DNA from: Vibrio sp. STUT-A11
GTDB lineage: Bacteria; Pseudomonadota; Gammaproteobacteria; Enterobacterales; Vibrionaceae
Reading direction: 5' to 3'
NCBI RefSeq assembly: GCF_026000435.1
Contig: NZ_AP026763.1
Coordinates: forward strand, 2,418,001 to 2,482,000
Length of the DNA: 64,000 nucleotides
Shown here: positions 26,299 through 35,800 of the stretch, piece after piece
How positions within the stretch are numbered: position 1 is the stretch's first letter
How the letters are laid out: the number at the start of each line of letters is the position of its first letter
Notes under the pieces: model-generated
Told to the model about the DNA's origin: nothing
What the model saw: the letters and a program-made list of their open reading frames with translations, nothing else
Database searches by the model: none
Position numbers and translations under genes: made by a program

Positions 26299-26892
26299 TT
26301 ATGCTTCCGACTCGACAATCGCCTTTAGTGAATACGGATGAAGTTTGATACATACCCCTTGGTATTTAAATGCCACCGTTGGGTTGTTGAGACGCTCCCC
26401 TTCCCCTTTCGGACTAGAGAGCTTGATTTTCACCCCCATATCTTCCAACTTATAAAACTGCGCACCAAAGTCTGGGTAAGTGTGTTTTAGATCAGCTAGG
26501 AACTCATCTGCAGTCTCCGCATGAGATGGGATGACAAACTCTATGTGCTCCCAGCCTTCTGTTGGGTAGAGCTTACCTTCTGCAGGATACGGCAACTCCA
26601 AACACTCAATTTTCCAGCCTCGGCTTTCTAGCATTTTAGCAAACTCGATCACGATGATTGGGCGGCCATTGATTTGCGCTTGAGAAATGACTTTACCGTA
26701 TTGAGCCCAAGCTTGATGTGCTTGTTGCGCAGTTTCAGTGTCGTTGATACGTAACGCGATATGGTCGGCTTGAGCAAGGCTCAAATCCAAACGAAGCATT
26801 GACGCCAGTGCTTCAATCTTATCCACAAAGGCGTCCAGGTCTTGGATCATCACTTCTGGTGATAGGCGTTTTTCAACAAGTTGAATAATCAT
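26299..26892 (-). CDS. yecM: YecM family (VOC-superfamily) protein
   Basis: 197 residues. The protein matches YecM by DHIALRI, KIECLELPYP and WEHIEFVIP, plus a His/Glu pattern typical of the vicinal oxygen chelate (glyoxalase-like) fold, which would bind a metal. Enzymatic role unknown. It is divergent from argS, the E. coli neighbour too. The gap contains no recognised operator. Confidence 0.9.
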   Translation of the reverse strand: MIIQLVEKRLSPEVMIQDLDAFVDKIEALASMLRLDLSLAQADHIALRINDTETAQQAHQAWAQYGKVISQAQINGRPIIVIEFAKMLESRGWKIECLELPYPAEGKLYPTEGWEHIEFVIPSHAETADEFLADLKHTYPDFGAQFYKLEDMGVKIKLSSPKGEGERLNNPTVAFKYQGVCIKLHPYSLKAIVESEA

Positions 26893-27111
26893 TAGAGCTC
26901 TCTTTAAAGGCGATTTATCGTTTTACTCTGGGCGCAATAGTAAACCTAAGTTGAGTGACATTCCATTCAATCGAAAAAGTACGAATTTCCCCAAATCCTC
27001 TCTGTATGAAAAGCAATAAAGTTGTTATCATTAGCGCCATTTTTGTGAACTCCAACAGAACTCGACTCCGATTATAACGGGTTCTTAGTCCTCGAATTGA
27101 AGGAAACGCGT

Positions 27112-28845
27112 GTGAATATCCAAGCACTTATTAATGACAAAGTATCTCAGGCTCTAGAAGCCGCTGGCGCACCTGCAGGCAGCCCTGCAGCCGTCCGTCA
27201 ATCAGCAAAGCCACAATTTGGTGACTACCAAGCAAACGGCGTAATGGGCGTTGCTAAAAAACTGGGTACTAACCCACGAGAATTTGCACAGAAAGTACTG
27301 GATGTTCTTGACCTTGACGGTATCGCGAGCAAAACAGAAATCGCTGGCCCTGGTTTTATCAACATTTTCCTAAGCGAAGCGTTCTTGGCGAAACAAGCTG
27401 ATGCAGCGCTAGCGGATTCACGTCTGGGCGTGGCGGCGGAAGAAGCGCAAACTATCGTTGCAGACTACTCTGCACCAAACGTTGCGAAAGAAATGCACGT
27501 AGGCCACCTGCGTTCAACTATTATTGGTGATGCGGTAGTACGTACTCTTGAGTTCTTGGGCCATAACGTGATCCGCGCCAACCACATTGGCGACTGGGGT
27601 ACTCAGTTTGGTATGCTTATCGCTAACCTTGAGCGTGTACAACAAGAGTCTGGCGAAGTGTCGATGGAGCTGGCTGACCTTGAAGCCTTCTACCGTGAAT
27701 CTAAAAAGCTTTATGATGAAGACGAAGAGTTCGCAGTTAAAGCACGTAACTACGTTGTGAAACTACAAAGCGGCGACGAGTTCTGCGCAGAAATGTGGAA
27801 GAAACTGGTTGACGTAACCATGATCCAAAACCAGCGCAACTACGATCGTCTCAACGTTTCACTAACTCGTGATGACGTTATGGGCGAGAGCATGTACAAC
27901 GACATGCTACCTAAGATCGTTGCGGACCTGAAAGAGCAAGGTCTTGCAGTTGAAGATGACGGCGCACAAGTTGTTTTCCTAGACGAGTACAAAAACAAAG
28001 ACGGTGAGCCTATGGGCGTTATCGTTCAGAAACGCGATGGTGGCTTCCTTTACACCACAACAGATATCGCCTGTGCGAAATACCGTTACGAAGAACTAGG
28101 CGCGAACCGCGTACTTTACTTCATTGACTCTCGTCAGCACCAACACCTAATGCAGGCTTGGACTATTGTTCGTAAAGCTGGCTACGTTCCTGAGTCGGTA
28201 TCTCTTGAGCACCACGCATTCGGTATGATGCTAGGTAAAGATGGTCGTCCATTTAAGACTCGCGCTGGTGGCACTGTTCGCCTTGCTGATCTGTTGGATG
28301 AAGCAGAAGAGCGCGCAGCGAAACTGATCGAATCAAAGAACCCTTCACTAGACGCAGAAGAGAAAGAGAAAATCTCTCGCACAGTAGCAATGGCTGCCGT
28401 GAAATACTCGGACCTTTCTAAGCACCGTACCACCGACTACGTGTTCGATTGGGACAACATGTTGGCGTTTGAAGGTAACACTGCACCATACATGCAGTAT
28501 GCATACACTCGCGTTGCTTCTATCTTCGCCAAAGCTGGCGTTGCAATGGACGCGCTTCAAGGTGATATCCAGATCACTGACGAGAAAGAAAAAGCGCTTA
28601 TCGCAAAACTTCTACAGTTCGAAGAAGCGGTTCAATCTGTTGCTCGCGAAGGTCAACCTCACATCATGTGTAGCTACTTGTTTGAGCTAGCAGGCCAGTT
28701 CTCAAGTTTCTACGAAGCTTGTCCTATCCTTGTTGCAGAAGACGAGGCCGTTAAACAAAGCCGCCTGAAGCTTGCTGCACTAACAGCGAAGACCATCAAG
28801 CAAGGTCTGTCTCTACTAGGTATCGAAACACTAGATCGCATGTAA
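27112..28845 (+). CDS. argS: Arginyl-tRNA synthetase
   Basis: 577 residues from a GTG start, exactly the E. coli length. AAGGA lies 7 bases before the GTG, and VNIQALINDKV matches the E. coli opening; an ATG five codons earlier is less likely. Class I signatures are KEMHVGHLRS (HIGH-type) and the C-terminal DALR anticodon domain. It charges arginine onto tRNA-Arg, including the tRNA-Arg(UCU) in this window. Confidence 0.97.
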   Translation: MNIQALINDKVSQALEAAGAPAGSPAAVRQSAKPQFGDYQANGVMGVAKKLGTNPREFAQKVLDVLDLDGIASKTEIAGPGFINIFLSEAFLAKQADAALADSRLGVAAEEAQTIVADYSAPNVAKEMHVGHLRSTIIGDAVVRTLEFLGHNVIRANHIGDWGTQFGMLIANLERVQQESGEVSMELADLEAFYRESKKLYDEDEEFAVKARNYVVKLQSGDEFCAEMWKKLVDVTMIQNQRNYDRLNVSLTRDDVMGESMYNDMLPKIVADLKEQGLAVEDDGAQVVFLDEYKNKDGEPMGVIVQKRDGGFLYTTTDIACAKYRYEELGANRVLYFIDSRQHQHLMQAWTIVRKAGYVPESVSLEHHAFGMMLGKDGRPFKTRAGGTVRLADLLDEAEERAAKLIESKNPSLDAEEKEKISRTVAMAAVKYSDLSKHRTTDYVFDWDNMLAFEGNTAPYMQYAYTRVASIFAKAGVAMDALQGDIQITDEKEKALIAKLLQFEEAVQSVAREGQPHIMCSYLFELAGQFSSFYEACPILVAEDEAVKQSRLKLAALTAKTIKQGLSLLGIETLDRM

Positions 28846-28871
28846 ACTCATCTTAGCTAACGCTTAAAAAA

Positions 28872-28904
28872 CAAAGGCTGACGTGAGAGCGTCAGCCTTT
28901 TTGT
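28872..28904 (+). terminator. Terminator after argS
   Basis: AAAGGCTGAC pairs with GTCAGCCTTT around a short loop and is followed by TTG and TTT. Confidence 0.88.
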
Positions 28905-28951
28905 TTATACTGAATTCAATCAATACAATTAAAAATAAATTGGAAAATAAA

Positions 28952-29380
28952 ATGAGTTTCGAACTGCACCCTCAACTAGCAAAAGACACCACTGTTATTG
29001 GCCATTTCCCACTTTGCGTTGCTCTGCTACATAAAGACAATGCCGTACCTTGGGTTATTCTGGTTCCCAAGCGAGCTAATGTAAAAGAGCTGCACCACTT
29101 ACCGATGCACGATCAGCGACAGTTCTTGTTAGAATCTCAGGCGGTAAGCCAGGCGCTCGAAGCAACTTTCCTTCCAGACAAACTCAATATGGGGGCTCTG
29201 GGGAACATGGTTCCTCAGCTGCATATTCATCATATCGCGCGCTTTAAAGATGATATTGCTTGGCCAGGACCTGTATGGGGCAACACTAATGGTGAATTCC
29301 GTAGTAAAGGCGAACAGGACGAAGTGCTTGGTCGAATTAAGAATGTGTTATCACTCAGTTCTATTTTCCAAATAGTGTAA
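28952..29380 (+). CDS. HIT-family protein
   Basis: 142 residues from the ATG at 28952; the longer frame starting at 28883 runs through the argS terminator and is rejected. The histidine triad signature is LHIHHIARF near 90-98, with family features IGHFPLCVALLHKD and PWVILVPKR. HIT proteins hydrolyse or transfer nucleotidyl groups (for example adenosine phosphoramidates); the substrate of this branch is not known. It ends in a terminator facing feoC. Confidence 0.88.
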   Translation: MSFELHPQLAKDTTVIGHFPLCVALLHKDNAVPWVILVPKRANVKELHHLPMHDQRQFLLESQAVSQALEATFLPDKLNMGALGNMVPQLHIHHIARFKDDIAWPGPVWGNTNGEFRSKGEQDEVLGRIKNVLSLSSIFQIV

Positions 29381-29405
29381 GCCTTTGCGCTGATTCCAGA
29401 AACGA

Positions 29406-29434
29406 AAAAGCCGCCCGTTAATAGGCGGCTTCTT
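29406..29434. terminator. Terminator between the HIT gene and feoC
   Basis: AAGCCGCC pairs with GGCGGCTT followed by CTTTC; A-rich on the other side, so it can serve both converging genes. Confidence 0.75.
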
Positions 29435-29447
29435 TCTGTCCGACGGC

Positions 29448-29678
29448 TTACATCGTCACTGTCAGTGATAGTCCATCTTGCCGCGTCACTGCATAACGCA
29501 CGCGAGTCACATGATGAGCGTTATTAGTATCTACCAAACGTGTGATACGACCTTTGTTGATCCACACACTTAGCATTGCGTCGGCGCCATCTTCGCTCAT
29601 ACCAAACTGCTTTGCCAATTCTGCCTGGCTCACTACCCCGTGGTCGTTAATATATTGATAAAGCTGTTTTAAGATCAT
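29448..29678 (-). CDS. feoC: Ferrous iron transport protein C (FeoC)
   Basis: 76 residues, a winged-helix protein opening MILKQLYQYINDHGVVSQAELAKQFGMS. The cysteines of enteric FeoC that bind an iron-sulphur cluster are absent, as is usual for Vibrio FeoC. In V. cholerae FeoC is needed with FeoA and FeoB for Fe2+ uptake. Its start overlaps the feoB stop (ATGA), the last gene of feoABC. Confidence 0.92.
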   Translation of the reverse strand: MILKQLYQYINDHGVVSQAELAKQFGMSEDGADAMLSVWINKGRITRLVDTNNAHHVTRVRYAVTRQDGLSLTVTM

Positions 29679-31951
29679 GCAACTTGTGCCTCCAGCGAGC
29701 CTAGCTGTTTCTTACCAATGCGCTTAAAGACACGATAAGTAGCAAAGAAGATTGCTACGATCACTGCCATCCATACTCCACTAGTAATAGGACTGTCCGC
29801 AAAGTGCATCATTTGATGATAGAAAGTCGCCGCTAGATAAGCCAGCCCCATTGTCCAAACCGCAATAAAGCGAGCAAAGTTGTTACCAAATTCACGGACA
29901 TACGCTCCCATTGCTGCCACACATGGTGTGTACAACAGGATGAAGATTAAATATGCAAACGCAGCATGGCCAGAAACAAATTGCGATTTAATGTTGCCAA
30001 AGATTGATGAGTCTACCTCTTGCTCTTCCGCCGCTGCATATGTGTCGGTCAGGTCACCCACTTCGATACCAAGAGGATCAGAGTAGCTAAGCCCTGCAAG
30101 GTTTTCAGGAACACTCATTACCGCTTCTTCTAGGCTAGCCAATAAGTCAAACTCTGCGTCTTCCTCATCAGATGGAGAAGTATATAAACTATTTAATGTA
30201 CCAACGACCGCCTCTTTTGCGAAGATACCGGTAATAATACCGACAGTCGCTGGCCAGTTGTCTTCTTGAATGCCGATTGGTGAGAATACGGGCGTTACCA
30301 CTTGCGCCGCTTTAGATAGTACGGAGTTTTCACTGTCTTCGTTACCAAAGCTGCCATCTGTACCCAAAGAGTTTAGAAAGCTTAGAATTGCAACCACAAT
30401 CACGATAGTTTTCCCTGCACCCAATACAAAACGCTTTAGTTTTTGCCATGTTTTGATTACTACGTTTTGAAGCGTCGGTAGTTCGTAATTTGGCATTTCC
30501 ATTACTAAGCTATCACTGCTACCTGGGTATAAGGTGTGCTTTAGGAACAGGCCTGTAAATACCGCAGCAACAATGCCCAATAAATACAGTGCAAACACGA
30601 TATTTTGCCCCGAACCAGGGAAAAAGGCAGCAGCAAACAGAGCATAAACAGGGAGACGAGCACCACAAGACATGAACGGTGCCATAGCTGCAGCCAGTTT
30701 GCGTTCGCGTTCTTGATCGAGAGTACGGGTAGCCATAATAGAAGGAACATTGCAGCCAAATCCCAAAACAAGTGGTACAAAGGCTTTGCCTGGAAGGCCA
30801 ATTTTCTGCATCACTTTATCCAGAACGAATGCCGCACGAGCCATATAACCAGAACTTTCAAGAACTGCGAGGAACAAATACAAACAAGCAATCACTGGAA
30901 TAAAGGTAGCAACCGTCTGAATACCTCCCCCGATACCATCGGCTAGAACAGTCACTAACCATACGGGCAAGTGTTCATCGAGTAAGTAGTGGCCGCCATC
31001 GACCAGCAACGCACCTACGCCAATATCAAACAAGTCAATAAATGCACTACCGATGTTAATCGAGAACATAAACATCAGGTACATGACCACGAAGAAGAAT
31101 GGAATGCCCACCCATTTATTCAGAATAAACTGATCAAGCTTTTCTGTTACGCTGCGACTTAGCTTACCTTCACTACGGCGCACTTTCTTACACTGCTCAT
31201 GCAAGTGTGTGTATTTGGTATCTGCGACATGTAAATCAATATCCAGATCGAGCTTTGCAATGGAGTTCAAAACCGTGCTTCTGTCGTTTTCTGAAAGACT
31301 ATTCAGAACTAAGGTGTCTTTTTCTAAAGCACGAATAGCAAGTGCACGATGAGAGACCGACTGATCACAAAATAGTGTTGAAATGTTTTCAATTGCTTCT
31401 TCCATTTGTTCGCCATAGTTCAGCGACAAATCCTTAAGGGCAATCCCCTGAACGATGGACCTATGCAATCTTTCTTTAAATTCTGCTACTTGTGCTTTGT
31501 CCGTTGCCGACAAGCTAAGAACTGGACAACCCAACGTCTTCTCTAGTTCGGCCACGTTAATCATTTGACGCTCACGCTTTAGAGCATCCATCTTATTTAA
31601 GACAACAATCATCGGACGACCAAGCTCACGAAGCTGCAGCGTCATGTATAAACTACGCTCTAAGCTTGTTACATCCACAACATTAATGATCAAATCAGCT
31701 GGATGAGTCAGCACTGCACGTGAAGCAATTGACTCGTCAATACTGTTGCTATCATTTCCACTATCGAGAGAGTAAATACCAGGAAGGTCCGTGAGCAAAA
31801 ACTGGTCTCCAGCATGTTGATATTGACCCGTTTTTTTCTCGACAGTCACACCAGCCCAGTTACCAACCTGTTGTTTTGCGCCAGTTAAACCATTAAAAAG
31901 AGTCGTTTTACCACTATTAGGGTTACCTACCGTGAGTATTTGATACTGCAT
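29675..31951 (-). CDS. feoB: Ferrous iron transporter FeoB
   Basis: 758 residues. The N-terminal cytoplasmic G domain has G1 GNPNSGKTT (9-17), G3 DLPG near 56 and G4 NKMD near 118, and is followed by a helical spacer. From about 280 many membrane helices carry the Gate motifs GFGCNVPSI and SCGARLPVYALFA and a later YTPCVAAMGAY. These cysteines are the conserved Fe2+ path residues. Nucleotide hydrolysis drives Fe2+ across the inner membrane. feoA stop and feoB start overlap by one base. Confidence 0.97.
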   Translation of the reverse strand: MQYQILTVGNPNSGKTTLFNGLTGAKQQVGNWAGVTVEKKTGQYQHAGDQFLLTDLPGIYSLDSGNDSNSIDESIASRAVLTHPADLIINVVDVTSLERSLYMTLQLRELGRPMIVVLNKMDALKRERQMINVAELEKTLGCPVLSLSATDKAQVAEFKERLHRSIVQGIALKDLSLNYGEQMEEAIENISTLFCDQSVSHRALAIRALEKDTLVLNSLSENDRSTVLNSIAKLDLDIDLHVADTKYTHLHEQCKKVRRSEGKLSRSVTEKLDQFILNKWVGIPFFFVVMYLMFMFSINIGSAFIDLFDIGVGALLVDGGHYLLDEHLPVWLVTVLADGIGGGIQTVATFIPVIACLYLFLAVLESSGYMARAAFVLDKVMQKIGLPGKAFVPLVLGFGCNVPSIMATRTLDQERERKLAAAMAPFMSCGARLPVYALFAAAFFPGSGQNIVFALYLLGIVAAVFTGLFLKHTLYPGSSDSLVMEMPNYELPTLQNVVIKTWQKLKRFVLGAGKTIVIVVAILSFLNSLGTDGSFGNEDSENSVLSKAAQVVTPVFSPIGIQEDNWPATVGIITGIFAKEAVVGTLNSLYTSPSDEEDAEFDLLASLEEAVMSVPENLAGLSYSDPLGIEVGDLTDTYAAAEEQEVDSSIFGNIKSQFVSGHAAFAYLIFILLYTPCVAAMGAYVREFGNNFARFIAVWTMGLAYLAATFYHQMMHFADSPITSGVWMAVIVAIFFATYRVFKRIGKKQLGSLEAQVA

Positions 31952-32178
31952 TACACTCTCTCCACTTCGATTTTTTGAGCTATCGCTTCTCTCAGCGCCA
32001 CAGATACACCACGGACTTCAACCTGCAATGGATCCCCCATCGGAGCGCGTCTAATAACTTTGACGACGGTATTCGGCAATAGCCCCATTACCATTAGCTT
32101 TTTTCTTACGTCGGATGAAAGACCATCCAATAAACGAATAGTCACCGAATCGCCGGGTATGATTTCTGATAGCTTCAT
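31951..32178 (-). CDS. feoA: Ferrous iron transport protein A (FeoA)
   Basis: 75 residues, an SH3-like cytoplasmic domain (MKLSEIIPGDSVTIRLL and KLMVMGLLPNTVVKVIRRAPMGDP). It assists FeoB. First gene of feoABC, with GGAG before the ATG and Fur- and FNR-like sites in the leader. Confidence 0.95.
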   Translation of the reverse strand: MKLSEIIPGDSVTIRLLDGLSSDVRKKLMVMGLLPNTVVKVIRRAPMGDPLQVEVRGVSVALREAIAQKIEVERV

Positions 32179-32199
32179 TATGACTCCAACAAGGTTATT

Positions 32200-32218
32200 G
32201 CTAATGATAAATATTTTC
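32200..32218 (-). promoter_or_regulatory. Fur box upstream of feoABC
   Basis: GCTAATGATAAATATTTTC matches 15 of 19 Fur consensus positions by eye, and lies 22 bases before the feoA start. Iron-loaded Fur would repress feo. Confidence 0.75.
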
Positions 32219-32239
32219 GTTTAATGATTTAATGCTGCA

Positions 32240-32281
32240 ATATTACTCCTATGTCTCCATTGATTCATTGTGTGAAATCAA
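32240..32281 (-). promoter_or_regulatory. FNR-like site and -10 element of feoABC
   Basis: TTGTGTGAAATCAA (32268-32281) matches the FNR pattern TTGATNNNNATCAA at 8 of 10 fixed positions. A TAATAT -10 lies at 32240-32245, so a start near 32233 would place the FNR centre at -41.5, the classic activating position. E. coli feo is known to be activated by FNR and repressed by Fur. Confidence 0.5.
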
Positions 32282-32844
32282 AGTTACCATAGATGCTCTG
32301 ACCCTTGCACAAAACGTCAACTTCGTTAATTTTATTCACGTCATTTTCGTCAAAACTCTCTCAACTGGTGATTATTAATTTTAGAAAAATAATACGACCC
32401 ACAAGGAAACTCATAGTTATTCCTTATATATCATTCACTTAAATTAACCAGGTAAATATTGTCGCTTTTTTCATACTAAAGTGTCGTTATTTTTATAAGA
32501 AAAATAAGTAACCCCTCGTATAGTTAACTCATCGAGAGGGCGTCCTCTCAAATGTATTCCAGAGGTGGCATGTCACATGCCACTCCGGCAGCAAGCGAAG
32601 GTGTCCTTGACACCCGTGGTATAGTCCCCCCGGCTATACCACGATATTTTTTTCAATGTTCCCTCCCCTTTGAAGCACTATTCAAACTACTCATTTACTT
32701 TCCGAATTGATATAGCTTTACACTGATATACAAAGACGCACCTATGCTTTAAACACGTCAGCACCTAAAATGCTATGGCATTAACCAAGTGAAGTTTGGA
32801 GCGCTATAGGGTGCCATAACGACAAGTAACATGACGTGACTGAA
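32282..32844. other. Gene-free stretch between the sensor-regulator and feoA
   Basis: This 563-base part of the 666-base gap has no convincing coding frame. It is AT-rich apart from about 32531-32655, which holds the tandem-hairpin RNA candidate listed separately. The rest shows nothing recognisable. Confidence 0.7.
32531..32655 (+). ncRNA. Candidate structured small RNA with four tandem hairpins
   Basis: Four perfect stems follow one another. GAGAGG/CCTCTC (32534-32549, GCGT loop); GTGGCATG/CATGCCAC (32565-32583, 3-base loop); GGTGTC/GACACC (32600-32614, 3-base loop); GTGGTATAG/CTATACCAC (32616-32642, 9-base loop TCCCCCCGG). After the last comes a seven-T run, so it looks like an intrinsic terminator on the plus strand. 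A TATAGT -10-like box lies at 32519-32524, with no convincing -35. The C-rich loop could pair with G-rich ribosome sites, as in RepG-type sRNAs. No known family is recognised. Stems are seen directly; transcription is inferred. Confidence 0.55.
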
Positions 32845-35800
32845 TTATTGATTCTCTTGAGTCAGTGCAAACTTCGAAGGAGGCAAGCCAAAATATAATC
32901 TGAACTTCTGGCTAAAGTAAGACGGGTCGTTGAAACCACAATTAAATGCAACTTCACTGATTTTTTCTCCGGCGAGTAGCTGCTCACAGGCGGTTTCTAA
33001 GCGTACTTCCGTTAAATAATCTTTTAACGTTCTTGACGAAGCTGATTTGAAACGTCTTTGCAAACTACGTTCAGACATAAACAACATTTTTGCCGCGGTT
33101 GCAGTACCGAACTCAGCGTCATGGTAATGCTCAGACACAAGCTGGTAAACCTTTTGCAGCCACTCATCTTCTGGGCTAACCAAATTTTCACTCTCTTTTT
33201 CTGGCTCAAACTCTGATAACACATCTTCTACGTGGCTCAACTCTTGAGCTACTGGCCATGTAATTTCGATTTTGTTTTGCGCATCAGAAGTGAATACCGC
33301 CAAATGGCCGCCACTCTCGCTGACTAATTGTGAAACGCTGTCCATTCCTAGCTCGTTAGGACTGCCACTTACCCCCCGACCTAACGATAACTTGTTCGTC
33401 AATTGGCTACCGTAATCTATAAAATTTAACCAGACGAGTTCGTCTCCCTCAGACAATACGATCTTGACCGTTTGACCACGATAAGAGCGCTTAATGATAT
33501 TGGCAAAAACAGTGTTAAAAATGACGTCTAAGTTGAAGCTTTCCAGAGCGATCCTGCTCGATTTATCTTCATCAACAAGCTCGACCTGAATACCCACTTT
33601 TGCAAAGTCTTCTTTCCATACATCAACTACAGACTGGGTTATTTGGCTCAAGTTATAGTTTTGACTACCGCCTTTGGAGTCATCTGGCACACTTCTTAAT
33701 TCATTTAATTGCCAATAAACTTTAGCAAAGTGATCTTGTGTGGGTGCGTCAATCACTTGAGGAAACTTTGAAGCGAGACAATCAACGCTTGACTTGATTG
33801 ACTGAGCCACATGATCCACCAATAAGTTTCTCACTTGAATCTGTTTACGAAGTTGTTGGTTGCTGGCCAGAAGAACACGACTTTGATGTCTAAGCTGGTT
33901 GGTTTTGAGTGTAACTTGTGCGGCCAATGCTCGATTGACTTGGACCATATAACGAGATCGCCAATAGGTAAGTAAACCCATAATGATCAGCGTAGAAGCA
34001 AGGAAACAGAAGATTGCCAGTGAAGATAAATACCATGGCTGCTTTACCTTAAAGCGCGACTCTAATCCAATCAAACCAGCTGAAACTTGAGATTGGCTAC
34101 TTACCTGAAGATGATACTCACCGGCATTTAGGTGCTCTAAAGTAAGTTGGCCACCTTCCAATGATTGCCATGGCTCACCGTCACTTAGACGGTAATACAG
34201 GTTTTGGCTATCGGGCCTTGGCATAGTACCAAAACGGAAGCTTAATGATGAACCATAAGGTAGTTGCACGTCATCAAGGTTGGCACTTCCTACCTGAATG
34301 ACTTCATTTTCATGCACTACTTGGCTGACGATAAACGTGGACTCGGGCGCATTGGATACCAGTAGTGTTGAAGTTTTCGCTTTGACCAAGCCATATTTTG
34401 AGCCTAATACTAGCTCACTACCCCCACCTTCTTCTCCTTGCATGTCAGTACATATACCTGGCAGAAATTCATTGTTTATCAAACCGGATGAAGAAGAAAA
34501 GTGCTTTACCAGCTCTCCAGAAAGATTGTAAAAGCTTAATCCGACTGACGAAGCGAGCCAAACGCCTTGAGCGTCACTGATCATACAAGCAGGTCTGGCA
34601 TTAGAAACACTCAACTCTACGACTTGTTTTGAATCACCGACATTAACTGTTTTAAATAAACCAAAAGATGAAGCGAACCAACGGTTGCCATCGACAGCAG
34701 TAACAATATCTAAGGATTCTCCAAATTTTTCTGAAAAACGCTTGAAACGAATTTGTTCATTGTCGTATTCGTAAACACCATGGTCAGTACCGATCAATAG
34801 GCGATCTTCGGTATCGTGCAAACTTGTTATCTTTGCTGGTAAGTGTTGACCAACCAACCATTCGCTGCCAAGGTTCCGTACCCGCTGATTAGCGATATCA
34901 ACGTTATACAGTTGATTACCACTTGCTACCCAAAGGCGTGAAGCATCATCGACGGCAAGGTGCTCAACCGGATGTCCGGCCATAACTTGTAAGTAGGGGA
35001 AAGTGACCGCTCTTAAACCATCGAGATCGAATACTTCTAAACCCTTCGATGTTGCAAGCCAAAGCATCCCCTCTTGAAAAACCAGATCATTTATTGGAGA
35101 ACGAGATTCGAGGATGATTTCATTACCGTATAACCCTCTTCGGTAGAGTTTGTAGTCATCAGCGAACCATAGAGAACCATCAGGCCCAGCCACTGTTTTT
35201 CGAATTCTGCCCGATAATGTTTGTGAATCGTAGCTACTGAATGTAATCCGCTCAAACTTTTTACTGAACAAAGAGTAATAGCGAATTCCCTGACTGGTTG
35301 CTATCCACATTCCCCCCATGTTGTCACTCAACAGTGAAGATATCTTGTTGCTGTCCAGTTCCAATTCAAGAAAACTGGCAGACTCCACTTGCGTCACCTC
35401 TCCGGTCAAAAACGAATACAAGTACAGACCATGTTCGGTTCCAACCCAATACTCGTGGTTAGTCTCTGCAAACGTTAACACATGTGAGCCACCGACTTGG
35501 TTGACTTGTTTATCCGGCTCATTAATGTTGAAAATCAATGCACCTCGAAGCGTCCCAACCAATATTTCACGTCGCGTAGGCGAAAAGTAGATTTTTTCAA
35601 TATATTTCTGACCAGATTCAACAACATGATCAAAGGAACTTCCTTCGGACAAATAAAAGCCAGAAGTGGTGGCAAGTGCCCACTTAGTTTCTATAAAAAT
35701 TGCATCGTTAATATAGACGTAACTGTTGTTACTGTGTTGATAGAGCTGGAGTAATGAAAACGTCTTTAACTCACTGGTTTCGATATCGTAAGTATAGAAA

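Noticed and set aside
28883..28951. Upstream extension of the HIT-family gene
   Set aside because: It would translate through the argS terminator stem, and the family alignment begins at MSFELHPQLA.
32619..32642. The last hairpin near 32.63 kb as terminator for the sensor-regulator gene
   Set aside because: On the minus strand no T-run follows the stem; the T-run is on the plus strand, so it fits a plus-strand transcript.
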